This document shows positions 26,318 to 36,828 of a DNA stretch of 61,779 nucleotides, one piece after another. The DNA is taken from assembly GCF_022790535.1 (NCBI RefSeq), contig NZ_LOHG01000007.1:243792-305570 (forward strand), written 5' to 3'. The position numbers were made by a program, and so were the translations under genes. This stretch comes from Pseudomonas maioricensis (GTDB taxonomy: Bacteria > Pseudomonadota > Gammaproteobacteria > Pseudomonadales > Pseudomonadaceae). The first letter of the stretch is position 1; each line of letters starts with the position of its first letter. The notes beneath the pieces are model-generated. The model was not told the origin of the DNA and did not search any database. It was given only the letters and a program-made list of their open reading frames with translations.

Positions 26318-27796
26318 ATGTGGCGTGAAATCAAGATTCTCCTGATCGATGACGACAGCCAGCGCCGCCGTGATTTGGCGGTAATTCTGAATTTTCTTGG
26401 CGAAGAAAATCTCTCCTGCTCAAGCCAGGATTGGCAGCAGGTTGTCGGCTCTCTTACGTCCACTCGCGAAGTGCTTTGCGTGCTTGTCGGCACCGTTAGT
26501 GCGCCGGGCAGTCTTCAAGGACTGCTTAAGACCGTCGCAGCATGGGATGAGTTCCTTCCTGTTTTGCTTTTGGGAGAAAATTCTTCTTCCGCTGAGCTCC
26601 CTGAAGATTTGCGCCGCCGTGTGCTCTCCACGCTGGAAATGCCTCCTAGCTACAGCAAGCTACTGGATTCGCTGCACCGGGCTCAGGTTTACCGCGAAAT
26701 GTATGACCAGGCGCGTGAGCGTGGTCGTCATCGCGAACCTAATCTGTTCCGTAGCCTGGTCGGTACCAGCCGCGCCATCCAGCATGTCCGGCAGATGATG
26801 CAGCAAGTTGCCGATACTGACGCCAGTGTGTTGATCCTGGGTGAGTCGGGGACGGGCAAGGAAGTGGTTGCGCGCAATCTGCACTATCACTCCAAGCGTC
26901 GTGATGCGCCGTTTGTACCGGTCAATTGCGGAGCGATACCGGCAGAGCTGCTCGAAAGCGAGCTGTTCGGTCACGAGAAGGGCGCCTTCACCGGGGCTAT
27001 TACCAGCCGTGCCGGGCGTTTTGAGCTGGCCAATGGCGGTACGTTGTTTCTGGATGAAATCGGCGACATGCCTCTGCCTATGCAGGTCAAGTTGCTGCGG
27101 GTGCTTCAGGAGCGCACGTTTGAGCGCGTCGGCAGCAACAAGACGCAAAGCGTGGACGTACGGATTATCGCTGCCACACACAAAAATCTCGAAACTATGA
27201 TCGAGATTGGCAGTTTCCGTGAAGACCTTTACTACCGCTTGAACGTCTTCCCGATCGAAATGGCTCCCTTGCGTGAGCGGGTTGAAGACATTCCGCTGCT
27301 GATGAATGAATTGATTTCGCGCATGGAGCACGAGAAGCGCGGTTCAATCCGTTTCAATTCTGCAGCCATCATGTCCCTGTGTCGTCACGGCTGGCCGGGT
27401 AACGTTCGTGAGCTGGCCAATCTGGTCGAGCGTATGGCGATCATGCATCCCTATGGTGTGATTGGTGTCGCTGAGCTGCCGAAGAAATTCCGTTACGTCG
27501 ACGACGAAGACGAGCAGATGGTTGAAGGTATACGCAGCGATCTCGAAGAGCGTGTTGCAATCAACGGCCACACGCCTAACTTCGCCAATAGCGCTGTTCT
27601 GCCGCCAGAAGGTCTGGACCTGAAGGATTATCTGGGTGGGCTGGAACAAGGCTTGATTCAGCAGGCGCTGGATGATGCCAGCGGTATCGTGGCTCGCGCA
27701 GCAGAACGTCTGAGGATTCGTCGCACCACGCTGGTAGAGAAAATGCGTAAGTACGGCATGAGTCGCCGTGAGGGCGATGAACAGGCGGATGATTGA
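26318..27796 (+). CDS. fleQ: Flagellar master regulator FleQ
   Basis: FleQ is the top sigma54-dependent activator of flagellar genes and also a c-di-GMP-responsive regulator of exopolysaccharide genes. The 492-residue product has an N-terminal receiver-like domain (1-130) that lacks the usual phosphoacceptor Asp, an AAA+ domain (about 145-385) with Walker A GESGTGKE (175-182) and intact GAFTGA loop (222-227), and a C-terminal Fis-type helix-turn-helix ([18 protein letters not shown]). The c-di-GMP site motif LFRSLVG (143-149) and the VARN segment (184-187) are conserved, so c-di-GMP binding and antagonism by FleN should be intact. Confidence 0.98.
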   Translation: MWREIKILLIDDDSQRRRDLAVILNFLGEENLSCSSQDWQQVVGSLTSTREVLCVLVGTVSAPGSLQGLLKTVAAWDEFLPVLLLGENSSSAELPEDLRRRVLSTLEMPPSYSKLLDSLHRAQVYREMYDQARERGRHREPNLFRSLVGTSRAIQHVRQMMQQVADTDASVLILGESGTGKEVVARNLHYHSKRRDAPFVPVNCGAIPAELLESELFGHEKGAFTGAITSRAGRFELANGGTLFLDEIGDMPLPMQVKLLRVLQERTFERVGSNKTQSVDVRIIAATHKNLETMIEIGSFREDLYYRLNVFPIEMAPLRERVEDIPLLMNELISRMEHEKRGSIRFNSAAIMSLCRHGWPGNVRELANLVERMAIMHPYGVIGVAELPKKFRYVDDEDEQMVEGIRSDLEERVAINGHTPNFANSAVLPPEGLDLKDYLGGLEQGLIQQALDDASGIVARAAERLRIRRTTLVEKMRKYGMSRREGDEQADD

Positions 27797-27820
27797 CGCG
27801 TACATCGCCTGAATAAAGCC

Positions 27821-27850
27821 AAGCCCCTGAATTATCAGGGGCTTTTTTTT
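27821..27850 (+). terminator. Rho-independent terminator after fleQ
   Basis: Stem AAGCCCCTGA/TCAGGGGCTT, loop atta, followed by eight T in all. Its T tract runs straight into the fleS -24 box. Confidence 0.92.
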
Positions 27851-27866
27851 CGGCACGAGGATTGCT
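27850..27866 (+). promoter_or_regulatory. Sigma54 promoter for fleSR
   Basis: TCGGCACG-AGGA-TTGCT with GG at 27852-27853 and GC at 27864-27865 (10 bases between). Transcription would start near 27877, before the fleS ATG at 27922. It fits the known FleQ-RpoN control of fleSR. Confidence 0.85.
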
Positions 27867-27921
27867 AAGTCTCCTGGAACATACCGTTTTTAATGACGGT
27901 TCGCCACGCGAGAGATTATCC

Positions 27922-29139
27922 ATGTCCCAGGCCGCTCAGCAGATGTCTTCCGACCTTGCACTCCAAGTGCCGCCGTCCCTCGAGCTGGAAAGTCGTCAAG
28001 GGCTTGAACAGGCGTTCCAGCTGTTCAACCAGATGTCGTCGCAACTGACGGATTCCTACAGTTTGCTGGAAGCGCGGGTTACGGAGCTCAAAGGCGAGCT
28101 GGCGGTGGTCAGTGCTCAGCGTATGCAGGAGCTTGCAGAAAAGGAGCGATTGGCGTTCCGGCTGCAGAACCTGCTCGACCTGCTGCCTGGCGGCGTGATC
28201 GTGATCGACGCCATGGGCGTGGTGCGTGAAGCCAACCCTGCGGCGGTGGATCTGCTTGGACAACCCTTGGTAGGTGAACTCTGGCGGCATGTCATCAGCC
28301 GCTGTTTCGCGCCGCGTGAAGACGACGGTCATGAAATCTCCCTCAAGGATGGGCGTCGCCTGTCCATTTCCACGCGCTCACTGGATGCCGAGCCGGGTCA
28401 ACTGGTTTTGCTCAATGACCTGACCGAAACCCGTCGTTTGCAGGGGCAACTGGCGCGCCATGAGCGCCTGTCGTCGTTGGGCCGAATGGTTGCTTCGTTG
28501 GCGCATCAGATCCGCACGCCACTGTCTGCCGCACTGATCTATGCCAGCCATTTGACGGAGCAGCAGTTGCCGGTGGAAACCCAGCAACGTTTTGCCGGGC
28601 GGCTCAAGGAGCGCCTGCACGAATTGGAGCATCAGGTTCGCGACATGCTGGTGTTTGCTCGTGGCGAGCTGCCGTTGACTGACCGTATCGCTCCGAATGA
28701 GTTGTTCCAGACGCTGCAGTCTGCGGCGCAAACGCATACTCAGGGCCTGTCGGTGCGTTGGCAGTGCGACAGTGTCGAGGGGCAGCTCTTGTGCAACCGC
28801 GACACGCTAGTCGGGGCGCTGCTCAATCTGGTGGAAAATGGCGTGCAGGCCAGTACCGGGCGTACTCGCCTGAAAATCCATGCGTACGCACGTGGTGATG
28901 TTTTGCGGATTTGCGTCAGTGATAACGGCAGTGGCATCGATGCTGCGGCTTTGGCTCGCATCGGCGAGCCTTTCTTTACCACCAAGACCACGGGCACTGG
29001 CCTTGGTCTGGCGGTGGTTACAGCGGTTACCCGTGCGCATCAGGGCGGTGTGCGGTATCAGTCCCGCGTGGGGCGTGGTACCTGTGCAATTGTCACACTG
29101 CCATTGGTCCCCGCTGGCACTGCTAAGGGAATCTGCTGA
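27922..29139 (+). CDS. fleS: Flagellar two-component sensor kinase FleS
   Basis: FleS is a soluble histidine kinase that phosphorylates FleR to switch on the class III (hook and basal-body) genes. The start at ATG 27922 (405 residues) is chosen because the longer frame, open from 27862, would begin inside the sigma54 promoter. Domains: coiled coil (about 45-85), PAS (about 82-170), HisKA with phosphoacceptor His195 in SLAHQIRTPLS, and HATPase_c (about 290-400) with VENGVQAS, VSDNGSGID and TTKTTGTGLGLAV boxes. No membrane segment. The stop overlaps the fleR start (TGATG). Confidence 0.97.
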   Translation: MSQAAQQMSSDLALQVPPSLELESRQGLEQAFQLFNQMSSQLTDSYSLLEARVTELKGELAVVSAQRMQELAEKERLAFRLQNLLDLLPGGVIVIDAMGVVREANPAAVDLLGQPLVGELWRHVISRCFAPREDDGHEISLKDGRRLSISTRSLDAEPGQLVLLNDLTETRRLQGQLARHERLSSLGRMVASLAHQIRTPLSAALIYASHLTEQQLPVETQQRFAGRLKERLHELEHQVRDMLVFARGELPLTDRIAPNELFQTLQSAAQTHTQGLSVRWQCDSVEGQLLCNRDTLVGALLNLVENGVQASTGRTRLKIHAYARGDVLRICVSDNGSGIDAAALARIGEPFFTTKTTGTGLGLAVVTAVTRAHQGGVRYQSRVGRGTCAIVTLPLVPAGTAKGIC

Positions 29140-30566
29140 TGGCTATCAAGGTATTGCTGGTCGAGGATGACCGCTCATTGCGAGAGGCGCTGGGCGATAC
29201 CCTTGAGTTGGCGGGACATCTCTATCACGCCGTCGCCTGCGCTGAAGACGCGTTGCTGGCTGCTGCTGACGAGTCTTTCAGTCTGGTGATCAGCGACGTC
29301 AATATGCCCGGAATGGACGGTCATCAATTGCTGAGCCTGCTGCGGGAGCGTCATCCGCAGTTGCCGGTTCTCCTGATGACGGCTCACGGCGCGGTTGAGC
29401 GGGCGGTGGATGCCATGCGTCACGGTGCAGCCGATTATCTGGTCAAGCCGTTTGAGCCCAGGGTTTTACTGGCGCTGGTCGAGCGTCATGCGTTGGGTCG
29501 TTTGGGGCCAGCGGGAAATGACGGTCCTGTGGCGGTCGAGCCGGCCAGCGCGCAGTTGCTCAATCTGGCCAGTCGTGTGGCGAAAAGTGATTCGACTGTT
29601 CTGATTTCCGGTGAATCCGGGACGGGCAAGGAAGTGCTGGCGCGTTTTATCCATCAGCACTCGCCGCGCGCTGATAAGCCTTTCATCGCAATTAACTGCG
29701 CTGCGATTCCAGACAATATGCTGGAAGCCACCTTGTTCGGTCACGAGAAGGGTTCATTTACCGGCGCTATTGCGGCTCAGGCGGGCAAGTTCGAGCAGGC
29801 TGATGGCGGCACTATTCTGCTGGATGAAATTTCCGAAATGCCGTTGGGGCTGCAAGCCAAGCTGCTTCGCGTGCTGCAGGAGCGGGAAGTGGAGCGGGTC
29901 GGCGGTAAGAAGACCATCACTCTGGATATCCGGGTTGTAGCGACCACGAACCGCGATCTCGCCGGTGAAGTTGCAGCGGGTCGCTTCCGCGAGGATTTGT
30001 ATTACCGTCTTTCGGTATTCCCGCTTGCGTGGCAGCCACTGCGTCAAAGGACCGCCGATATTCTGCCGCTTGCCGAGCGTCTGTTGGCCAAGCATGCCAA
30101 TAAAATGAAACACGCTCCTGTCCGGCTGTCCGCGCAGGCACAAGCCTGCCTGGTGGGCTATGCCTGGCCGGGCAATGTTCGCGAGCTTGATAACGCCGTG
30201 CAGCGGGCTTTGATTTTGCAGCAGGGTGGCGTCATTCAGGCTGAAGATTTTTGCCTCACCGGGCCTGTTGTCTATGCGCCTGCGCCGGTGCCTGCAAGCC
30301 TCACTGTCAGTTCGCCGACGGCGGTCGTTTCGCCCGGCGCAGTGCCGGCTCCGCTGGAATTGGCGGGGTCTGATTCGGCCGGAGCGCTGGGCGATGACCT
30401 GCGCCGTCGAGAATTTCAGATGATCATTGATACGTTGCGCGCCGAACGTGGCCGTCGCAAAGAGGCTGCTGAGCGCCTGGGTATCAGCCCCCGTACCTTG
30501 CGCTACAAATTGGCGCAGATGCGTGATGCGGGGATGGATGTAGAAGGTTATTTGTTTGCGACCTGA
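29139..30566 (+). CDS. fleR: Flagellar response regulator FleR (sigma54 activator)
   Basis: FleR, activated by FleS, drives sigma54 transcription of rod, ring and hook operons such as flgBCDE and flgF onward. Receiver domain residues 1-115 with phosphoacceptor Asp53 (VISDVNMPGMD); AAA+ domain about 135-365 with Walker A GESGTGKE (158-165); Fis-type helix-turn-helix at the C terminus (RKEAAERLGISPRTLRYKLAQ). The sigma54-contact loop reads GSFTGA (205-210) rather than GAFTGA. An Ala/Pro-rich linker (about 375-415) precedes the DNA-binding part. Its first base is the last base of the fleS stop codon. Confidence 0.97.
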   Translation: MAIKVLLVEDDRSLREALGDTLELAGHLYHAVACAEDALLAAADESFSLVISDVNMPGMDGHQLLSLLRERHPQLPVLLMTAHGAVERAVDAMRHGAADYLVKPFEPRVLLALVERHALGRLGPAGNDGPVAVEPASAQLLNLASRVAKSDSTVLISGESGTGKEVLARFIHQHSPRADKPFIAINCAAIPDNMLEATLFGHEKGSFTGAIAAQAGKFEQADGGTILLDEISEMPLGLQAKLLRVLQEREVERVGGKKTITLDIRVVATTNRDLAGEVAAGRFREDLYYRLSVFPLAWQPLRQRTADILPLAERLLAKHANKMKHAPVRLSAQAQACLVGYAWPGNVRELDNAVQRALILQQGGVIQAEDFCLTGPVVYAPAPVPASLTVSSPTAVVSPGAVPAPLELAGSDSAGALGDDLRRREFQMIIDTLRAERGRRKEAAERLGISPRTLRYKLAQMRDAGMDVEGYLFAT

Positions 30567-30742
30567 TGTTTTGCCGACCTTTGCCGATACTGTATCTCCA
30601 GACTGCGTGGATTTGTCGCAGATTAATAATTCAGTGACTTGGTTGGCCTCAACTGAGTCCCGTAAATACTGATTCAGAGCAAGGTTTGGCACAACTAACA
30701 CATAGATTGATGTAGCTTGATGGCCAAATGCTGCTATGCAGC

Positions 30743-30758
30743 TGGCACTCTTGTTGCT
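30743..30758 (+). promoter_or_regulatory. Sigma54 promoter for fliEFGHIJ
   Basis: TGGCACT-CTTG-TTGCT with GG at 30744-30745 and GC at 30756-30757 (10 bases between), 62 bases upstream of the chosen fliE start. Confidence 0.85.
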
Positions 30759-30819
30759 TTGACATTAATGACCGCTGACTCGGTGTCAAAAATTTGCGGC
30801 CCTTATGAGAGAAACGTCC

Positions 30820-31146
30820 ATGAGCCAAGGTGTTGAATTTAATCGCTTGATGTTGGACATGCGTTCCATGCAGATGGACGCCATGGCTGCGCCCAAGGCA
30901 GCAGCCACGCCGCAAATCGGCTCCAGCAGCTTTGCCGACATGCTTGGTCAGGCCGTTAACAAGGTCAATGACGTTCAGCAGGCTTCCAGTCAGCTGTCCA
31001 GCGCTTTCGAGATTGGCAAGAGCGGCGTCGACCTCACCGACGTGATGATCTCGTCGCAGAAAGCCAGTGTGTCTTTTCAGGCCTTGACCCAGGTTCGGAA
31101 CAAACTGGTTCAGGCTTATCAAGACATCATGCAGATGCCGGTTTAA
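30820..31146 (+). CDS. fliE: Hook-basal body protein FliE
   Basis: FliE links the MS ring to the proximal rod and is among the first exported subunits. The start at ATG 30820 gives 108 residues beginning [18 protein letters not shown]; an ATG five codons upstream is less likely. The C-terminal family block ([21 protein letters not shown] and [13 protein letters not shown]) is intact. It opens the fliEFGHIJ operon. Confidence 0.97.
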   Translation: MSQGVEFNRLMLDMRSMQMDAMAAPKAAATPQIGSSSFADMLGQAVNKVNDVQQASSQLSSAFEIGKSGVDLTDVMISSQKASVSFQALTQVRNKLVQAYQDIMQMPV

Positions 31147-31160
31147 GGACGTATTGAGTC

Positions 31161-32948
31161 ATGGCAGAAACACTCGCCGATAGCGTTCCGGCCAAGACAG
31201 GCGCTCCTTCAGGCAAGCCGTTGTTCGGTCTGGCCTTTCTGGAAAACCTTTCCGAGATGACCATGCTGCGTCAGGTTGGCCTTATGGTCGGCCTGGCTGC
31301 CAGTGTCGCCATCGGCTTTGCCGTGGTGCTCTGGTCACAGCAACCTGATTATCGTCCGCTCTACGGCAGCATGGCCGGGATGGACGCCAAGCAGGTCATG
31401 GACACGCTGACCAACGCCAATATTGCCTACACGGTAGAGCCTAATTCCGGTGCTTTGCTGGTGAAAGCTGATGACGTGCAGCGCGCCCGTATCCAGCTGG
31501 CGTCCGCTGGTATTGCGCAGACCGACGCCAACGTCGGCTTTGAAATTCTCGATAAGGATCAGGGGCTGGGTACCAGTCAGTTCATGGAAGCCACGCGCTA
31601 TCGCCGTGGCCTTGAAGGTGAGCTGGCGCGGACTATTTCCTCGCTGAACAATATCAAGGGTGCCCGCGTGCACCTGGCGATCCCGAAAAGCTCGGTGTTC
31701 GTTCGTGATGACCGCAAGCCGACGGCTTCGATTCTGGTTGAGTTGTACCCGGGTCGCTCACTTGAGCCCGCTCAGGTCATGGCAATCGTCAATCTTGTGG
31801 CGACCAGTGTTCCTGAGTTGACCAAGTCGCAGGTCACTGTGGTCGATCAGAAGGGCAATCTGCTTTCTGATCAGGCGGAAAACTCCGAACTGACCATGGC
31901 GGGCAAGCAATTCGATTACGCGCGCCGCATGGAAGGCATGCTGACTCAGCGCGTACAGAATATCTTGCGTCCGGTACTGGGTACCGATCGTTACAAGGCC
32001 GAAGTCTCCGCCGATGTGGATTTCAGTGCTGTTGAATCCACCGCGGAAAGCTTCAACCCTGATCAGCCTGCGTTGCGCAGTGAGCAGTCGGTCAATGAGC
32101 AGCGCTCAAGCAGTTCGGGGCCTTCAGGTGTTCCGGGTGCGTTGAGCAACCAGCCGCCAGGGCCAGCAACTGCGCCGCAAACCGCTGGCGGTGGTGCAGC
32201 GGGTGCTGCTGCAGCCATTGCTCCTGGTCAGCCGCTGCTGGATGCCAATGGTCAGCAGATCATGGACCCGGCCACTGGTCAGCCAGCCTTGGCTCCATAC
32301 CCGGCTGACAAGCGCGTGCAGTCGACCAAAAACTTTGAGCTGGACCGTTCCATCAGCCATACCAAGCAACAGCAGGGACGTTTGAATCGTCTGTCGGTTG
32401 CCGTGGTGGTTGATGATCAGGTCAAGATCAACCCGGCGAACGGCGAAACGACTCGTTCGCCATGGAGTGCAGAAGATCTTAATCGCTTCACACGCCTCGT
32501 GCAGAACGCCGTCGGTTTTGATGCCAGCCGTGGAGACAGTGTCAGCGTGGTCAACGTGCCGTTCTCGGCCGAGCAGGGCGAGCTGATTCCGGATATTCCG
32601 TTCTACTCGCAACAATGGTTCTGGGACATCGTCAAGCAGGCCATGGGTGTCATCTTCATTCTGGTTCTGGTGTTTGGTGTGCTGCGTCCGGTGTTGAACA
32701 ACATCACCAATGGCAAGAGCAAAGAGCTCGCCGGTTTTGACGACGGTACGGGTGGTTTTGGTGGCATGGGTGGCGGTTCTGATGAGCTGTCCAATGACCG
32801 TGTCAGCCTGGGCGGCCCGCAAAGCATTCTGTTGCCTAGCCCGACCGAGGGTTATGACGCACAGCTGAATGCAATCAAGAGCTTGGTGGCTGAAGATCCG
32901 GGTCGTGTGGCCCAGGTTGTGAAAGAGTGGATTAACACTGATGAATGA
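31161..32948 (+). CDS. fliF: MS-ring protein FliF
   Basis: FliF forms the MS ring in the inner membrane, the base on which rod, export gate and C ring assemble. The 595-residue product has an N-terminal membrane segment (about 38-57), a periplasmic ring-building region with YRPLYGSMAGMDAKQVMDTL and GLEGELARTISSLNNIKGARVHLAIP, a Gly/Ala/Pro-rich loop (about 315-370), a second membrane segment (about 491-512, VIFILVLVFGVLRPVL) and a cytoplasmic tail that binds FliG. It overlaps fliG by eight bases. Confidence 0.98.
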   Translation: MAETLADSVPAKTGAPSGKPLFGLAFLENLSEMTMLRQVGLMVGLAASVAIGFAVVLWSQQPDYRPLYGSMAGMDAKQVMDTLTNANIAYTVEPNSGALLVKADDVQRARIQLASAGIAQTDANVGFEILDKDQGLGTSQFMEATRYRRGLEGELARTISSLNNIKGARVHLAIPKSSVFVRDDRKPTASILVELYPGRSLEPAQVMAIVNLVATSVPELTKSQVTVVDQKGNLLSDQAENSELTMAGKQFDYARRMEGMLTQRVQNILRPVLGTDRYKAEVSADVDFSAVESTAESFNPDQPALRSEQSVNEQRSSSSGPSGVPGALSNQPPGPATAPQTAGGGAAGAAAAIAPGQPLLDANGQQIMDPATGQPALAPYPADKRVQSTKNFELDRSISHTKQQQGRLNRLSVAVVVDDQVKINPANGETTRSPWSAEDLNRFTRLVQNAVGFDASRGDSVSVVNVPFSAEQGELIPDIPFYSQQWFWDIVKQAMGVIFILVLVFGVLRPVLNNITNGKSKELAGFDDGTGGFGGMGGGSDELSNDRVSLGGPQSILLPSPTEGYDAQLNAIKSLVAEDPGRVAQVVKEWINTDE

Positions 32949-33957
32949 TCGAGCCGTCGTAGCCAAACTGAGCAAAGTCGAGAAAGCCGCCGTATTGCTG
33001 CTTTCCCTGGGTGAAACCGATGCTGCGCAGGTTCTGCGTCACATGGGGCCCAAGGAAGTTCAGCGCGTCGGCGTGGCGATGGCGCAGATGCGTAACGTGC
33101 ATCGCGAGCAGGTCGAAGAGGTGATGACTGAGTTCGTCGAAATTGTCGGCGATCAGACTAGCCTGGGCGTCGGCTCGGATGGCTATATCCGCAAAATGCT
33201 GACTCAGGCATTGGGCGAGGACAAAGCGAACGGCTTGATCGACCGGATTCTGCTGGGTGGCAACACCAGCGGTCTGGACAGTCTGAAGTGGATGGAGCCA
33301 CGTGCTGTGGCAGACGTCATCCGTTTCGAGCACCCGCAGATCCAGGCTATTGTGGTTGCTTACCTGGATGCTGACCAGGCGGGTGAAGTGCTCGGTCATT
33401 TCGACCATAAGGTGCGTCTGGATATTATTCTGCGCGTGTCTTCGCTCAATACCGTGCAGCCTGCCGCACTTAAAGAGTTGAACCAGATTCTCGAGAAGCA
33501 GTTCTCCGGTAACGCCAACACGTCGCGTACTACCCTGGGTGGTATCAAGCGTGCTGCAGATATCATGAACTTCCTCGACAGCTCCATCGAAGGCGCGCTC
33601 ATGGATTCGATCCGCGAGGTCGACGAAGATCTGTCGACGCAGATCGAAGACCTCATGTTTGTCTTCAACAACTTGTCGGACGTGGACGACCGTGGCATCC
33701 AGGCGCTGTTGCGCGAGGTTTCTTCGGACGTACTGGTATTGGCCCTAAAGGGTTCCGACGAGGCGATCAAAGAGAAAATCTTCAAGAACATGTCCAAACG
33801 TGCCGCCGAACTGCTGCGCGACGATCTGGAAGCGAAGGGCCCGGTCCGCGTCAGCGACGTGGAAACCGCGCAGAAAGAGATCCTCACTATTGCTCGCCGT
33901 ATGGCCGAAGCAGGGGAAATCGTTCTGGGTGGCAAGGGCGGCGAGGAAATGATCTAG
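32941..33957 (+). CDS. fliG: Motor switch protein FliG
   Basis: FliG is the C-ring component that meets the stator and generates torque. The 338-residue product contains the FliG_N, middle (FEHPQIQAIVVAYLDADQA, about 122-140) and C domains; the torque helix with alternating charges (SIREVDEDLSTQIEDLMFVF) and the C-terminal KGSDEAIKEKIFKNMSKRA are typical. Its ATG overlaps the 3' end of fliF. A 122-base gap without recognisable features separates it from fliH. Confidence 0.98.
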   Translation: MNDRAVVAKLSKVEKAAVLLLSLGETDAAQVLRHMGPKEVQRVGVAMAQMRNVHREQVEEVMTEFVEIVGDQTSLGVGSDGYIRKMLTQALGEDKANGLIDRILLGGNTSGLDSLKWMEPRAVADVIRFEHPQIQAIVVAYLDADQAGEVLGHFDHKVRLDIILRVSSLNTVQPAALKELNQILEKQFSGNANTSRTTLGGIKRAADIMNFLDSSIEGALMDSIREVDEDLSTQIEDLMFVFNNLSDVDDRGIQALLREVSSDVLVLALKGSDEAIKEKIFKNMSKRAAELLRDDLEAKGPVRVSDVETAQKEILTIARRMAEAGEIVLGGKGGEEMI

Positions 33958-34079
33958 TCTGTTGACGTTCCGTCGGAGAAACTGACCGGGGACGCGTTCC
34001 CCGGTGTCCACCGTCTGGCCTGGCAATGTCACCTGCCATGCGCCTGCGCTGAAACAATACAGACTCTAAGGCACTATCC

Positions 34080-34895
34080 ATGTCCAGCTCCAACAAAGAA
34101 CCGGTCAGCGAGCTTATCCGCGCCAAGGACGTCGGCGGTTTTGACGTCTGGTCGCTGCCCAGTTTCGATCCCTATCAAGAGCCTGAACCCGAGCCCGAAC
34201 CGGTCGTTGAAGAGCCGGTTGATGCCATCGAAGAAGTCCCGCTGGAAGAAGTTCAGCCGCTGACCCTCGAAGAGTTGGAGAGCATCCGTCAGGAGGCTTA
34301 CAACGAAGGTTTTGCCACGGGCGAAAAAGAAGGCTTTCACAGCACTCAACTCAAAGTGCGCCAGGAAGCCGACGTTGCGCTGAAGAGCAAGCTGGCGAGC
34401 CTTGACCTCTTGATGAGCCAGCTTTTTGACCCGATTGCCGAGCAGGACAAGCAGATCGAGCGCTCGGTCATTCATCTGGTCGAGCACATTGCCCGCAAGG
34501 TCATTCAGCGTGAGCTGACCACTGACTCGCGGCAGATCGGCAATGTATTGCGCGACGCACTGAAGCTTTTGCCTATGGGCGCAAGCAATGTGCGGATCTT
34601 CATCAACCCGCAGGACTTTGAAGTGGTTAAAGCCCTGCGTGAGCGTCATGAAGAAACGTGGCGCATTGTTGAAGATGAAACGCTGCAGGCCGGTGGTTGC
34701 CGGATCGAAACGGAACATAGCCGGATAGATGCGAGCATCGAAACTCGTCTTAGCCTGGCCATTGCCAAAATGTATGACCAGATGCACGAGCAGTCTCTGC
34801 ATCCGGCGAGTCCGGACCTCAGCCTGGAACTGGAGGCCGAGCCGGTCGTGACTGGCGCTGTCAGCCCTGACGTCGAGAAATCCGATGCGCCTTGA
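34080..34895 (+). CDS. fliH: Export ATPase regulator FliH
   Basis: FliH is the stator-like stalk that binds the FliI ATPase and links it to the C ring. The 271-residue product has a Pro/Glu-rich N-terminal part (repeated EPEP near residues 35-48), a helical middle ([17 protein letters not shown]) and a conserved C-terminal domain ([21 protein letters not shown]). Its end overlaps the start of fliI by 11 bases. Confidence 0.96.
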   Translation: MSSSNKEPVSELIRAKDVGGFDVWSLPSFDPYQEPEPEPEPVVEEPVDAIEEVPLEEVQPLTLEELESIRQEAYNEGFATGEKEGFHSTQLKVRQEADVALKSKLASLDLLMSQLFDPIAEQDKQIERSVIHLVEHIARKVIQRELTTDSRQIGNVLRDALKLLPMGASNVRIFINPQDFEVVKALRERHEETWRIVEDETLQAGGCRIETEHSRIDASIETRLSLAIAKMYDQMHEQSLHPASPDLSLELEAEPVVTGAVSPDVEKSDAP

Positions 34896-36243
34896 TCGCA
34901 CCAGCTTCGGCAAGCGCCTCGGGTCTTATGCCGAAAACGTCGAGTTGCCCGCTCAGCCTGTCGTGGAAGGTCGCCTGCTGCGCATGGTCGGCCTGACGCT
35001 GGAAGCCGAGGGCTTACGGGCGGCGATGGGTAGCCGTTGCGTGGTGGTCAACGATGACAGTCACCACCCGGTTGAAGTTGAAGCCGAGGTGATGGGGTTT
35101 TCCGGCAGTAAAATCTTCTTGATGCCTGTAGGCAGTGTGGCCGGTCTTGCCCCGGGGGCCCGAGTGGTGCCTTTGGCAGATACCGGCCGTTTGCCGATGG
35201 GCATGAGCATGCTGGGGCGGGTGCTTGATGGAGCCGGTCGCGCCCTCGATGGCAAGGGCGCCATGAAGGCTGAAGACTGGGTGCCTATGGACGGGCCTAC
35301 CATCAACCCATTGAAGCGCAACCCCATCAGTCAGCCTCTGGACGTGGGCATTCGCAGCATCAACGGATTGTTGACGGTGGGTCGTGGTCAGCGTCTCGGG
35401 CTGTTCGCCGGTACCGGCGTCGGTAAAAGCGTTCTGTTGGGCATGATGACGCGCTTCACCGAGGCAGACATCATTGTTGTCGGCCTGATCGGTGAGCGGG
35501 GTCGTGAGGTTAAGGAGTTCATCGAGCACAGCCTGGGTGAGGAAGGACTCAAGCGTTCGGTGGTGGTTGCGTCTCCTGCGGACGATGCGCCTTTGATGCG
35601 TTTGCGTGCTGCCATGTATTGCACGCGAATCGCCGAGTATTTCCGCGACAAGGGTAAAAACGTCCTGTTGCTGATGGATTCTCTGACGCGTTTTGCTCAG
35701 GCTCAACGGGAGATTGCCCTGGCGATTGGCGAGCCTCCTGCGACCAAAGGTTATCCGCCGTCGGTATTTGCCAAATTGCCCAAGCTGGTGGAACGCGCCG
35801 GTAATGCCGAGGCGGGTGGTGGCTCGATTACTGCGTTTTATACCGTGTTGTCCGAGGGTGATGACCAGCAGGACCCCATTGCGGACTCCGCGCGTGGCGT
35901 ACTGGACGGTCACATTGTGTTGTCCCGCCGCCTTGCTGAAGAGGGGCACTATCCGGCGATCGACATCGAAGCCTCCATTAGCCGGGTCATGCCCGCAGTG
36001 GTCACCCCTGATCACATGAATCAGGCGCAGCATTTCAAACAGTTGTGGTCACGCTATCAACAAAGTCGCGATTTGATCAGTGTCGGCGCTTATGTGGCGG
36101 GCGGTGATCGGGAAACTGACCTGGCGATTCACTTGCAGCCCGTGCTTGTGCGCTATCTGCGCCAAGGGCTCAATGAAAATGAAAGCATGGAAAACAGCAG
36201 TGCGCAGTTGGCGGCAGTGTTCAGCCCGGCTGCGGGTGGTTGA
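34885..36243 (+). CDS. fliI: Flagellar export ATPase FliI
   Basis: FliI powers or assists substrate unfolding and entry into the flagellar type III export gate. The 452-residue product has the F1-ATPase-like core with Walker [15 protein letters not shown] (about 173-186), [13 protein letters not shown], Walker [21 protein letters not shown] and the [16 protein letters not shown] segment. The ATG lies within the 3' end of fliH, so the two are probably translated together. Confidence 0.98.
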   Translation: MRLDRTSFGKRLGSYAENVELPAQPVVEGRLLRMVGLTLEAEGLRAAMGSRCVVVNDDSHHPVEVEAEVMGFSGSKIFLMPVGSVAGLAPGARVVPLADTGRLPMGMSMLGRVLDGAGRALDGKGAMKAEDWVPMDGPTINPLKRNPISQPLDVGIRSINGLLTVGRGQRLGLFAGTGVGKSVLLGMMTRFTEADIIVVGLIGERGREVKEFIEHSLGEEGLKRSVVVASPADDAPLMRLRAAMYCTRIAEYFRDKGKNVLLLMDSLTRFAQAQREIALAIGEPPATKGYPPSVFAKLPKLVERAGNAEAGGGSITAFYTVLSEGDDQQDPIADSARGVLDGHIVLSRRLAEEGHYPAIDIEASISRVMPAVVTPDHMNQAQHFKQLWSRYQQSRDLISVGAYVAGGDRETDLAIHLQPVLVRYLRQGLNENESMENSSAQLAAVFSPAAGG

Positions 36244-36249
36244 TAGACC

Positions 36250-36699
36250 ATGGCCATAAGTCGCGCAGCGCGCCTGGCGCCCGTGGTGGATATGGCCGAG
36301 AACGCGGAGCGCAAGGCTGCCCAGAGTCTGGGGCACTTTCAAGGGCAGGTGCGCGTGGCGGAAGGCAAGCTCAACGACCTTGAGCAGTTTCGCCTCGACT
36401 ATCAGCAGCAATGGATCGACAAAGGCGCCCATGGCGTCTCCGGGCAATGGCTGATGGGTTATCAGCGCTTCCTTACTCAGCTGGATACCGCTGTTGATCA
36501 GCAGCGCAGAAGCCTGGCCTGGCATCAGGACAACCTTGATAAGGCGCGCGGCACCTGGCAGCAGGCGTACGCCCGGGTCGAAGGCTTGCGCAAACTGGTC
36601 CAGCGCTATATCGACGAAGCACGACAGCTTGAGGACAAGCGCGAGCAAAAACTACTGGATGAGCTTTCGCAGCGGCTGCCAAGGCATGCGCCGTTTTAA
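36250..36699 (+). CDS. fliJ: Flagellar export protein FliJ
   Basis: FliJ is a two-helix coiled coil, like the gamma subunit of F1-ATPase, that contacts FliI and FlhA. The 149-residue product is almost wholly helical and charged, as expected, with coiled segments at about 15-60 and 75-140 (for example LRKLVQRYIDEARQLEDKR). Last of the fliE operon, six bases after fliI. Confidence 0.95.
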   Translation: MAISRAARLAPVVDMAENAERKAAQSLGHFQGQVRVAEGKLNDLEQFRLDYQQQWIDKGAHGVSGQWLMGYQRFLTQLDTAVDQQRRSLAWHQDNLDKARGTWQQAYARVEGLRKLVQRYIDEARQLEDKREQKLLDELSQRLPRHAPF

Positions 36700-36828
36700 C
36701 CGCAGTGTTCGTTCGGATATATCGCAAATTATTAAACTGCAATGCAGCTCCCACAGAGAAAATTGCAGATATCACCAGCCAGTGCTAAACCTTGATTACG
36801 TGACGCACGCCTCACTCAGGAATTTTAC

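Noticed and set aside
27862..27921. Longer fleS start
   Set aside because: It lies within the sigma54 promoter, before any possible transcript start.
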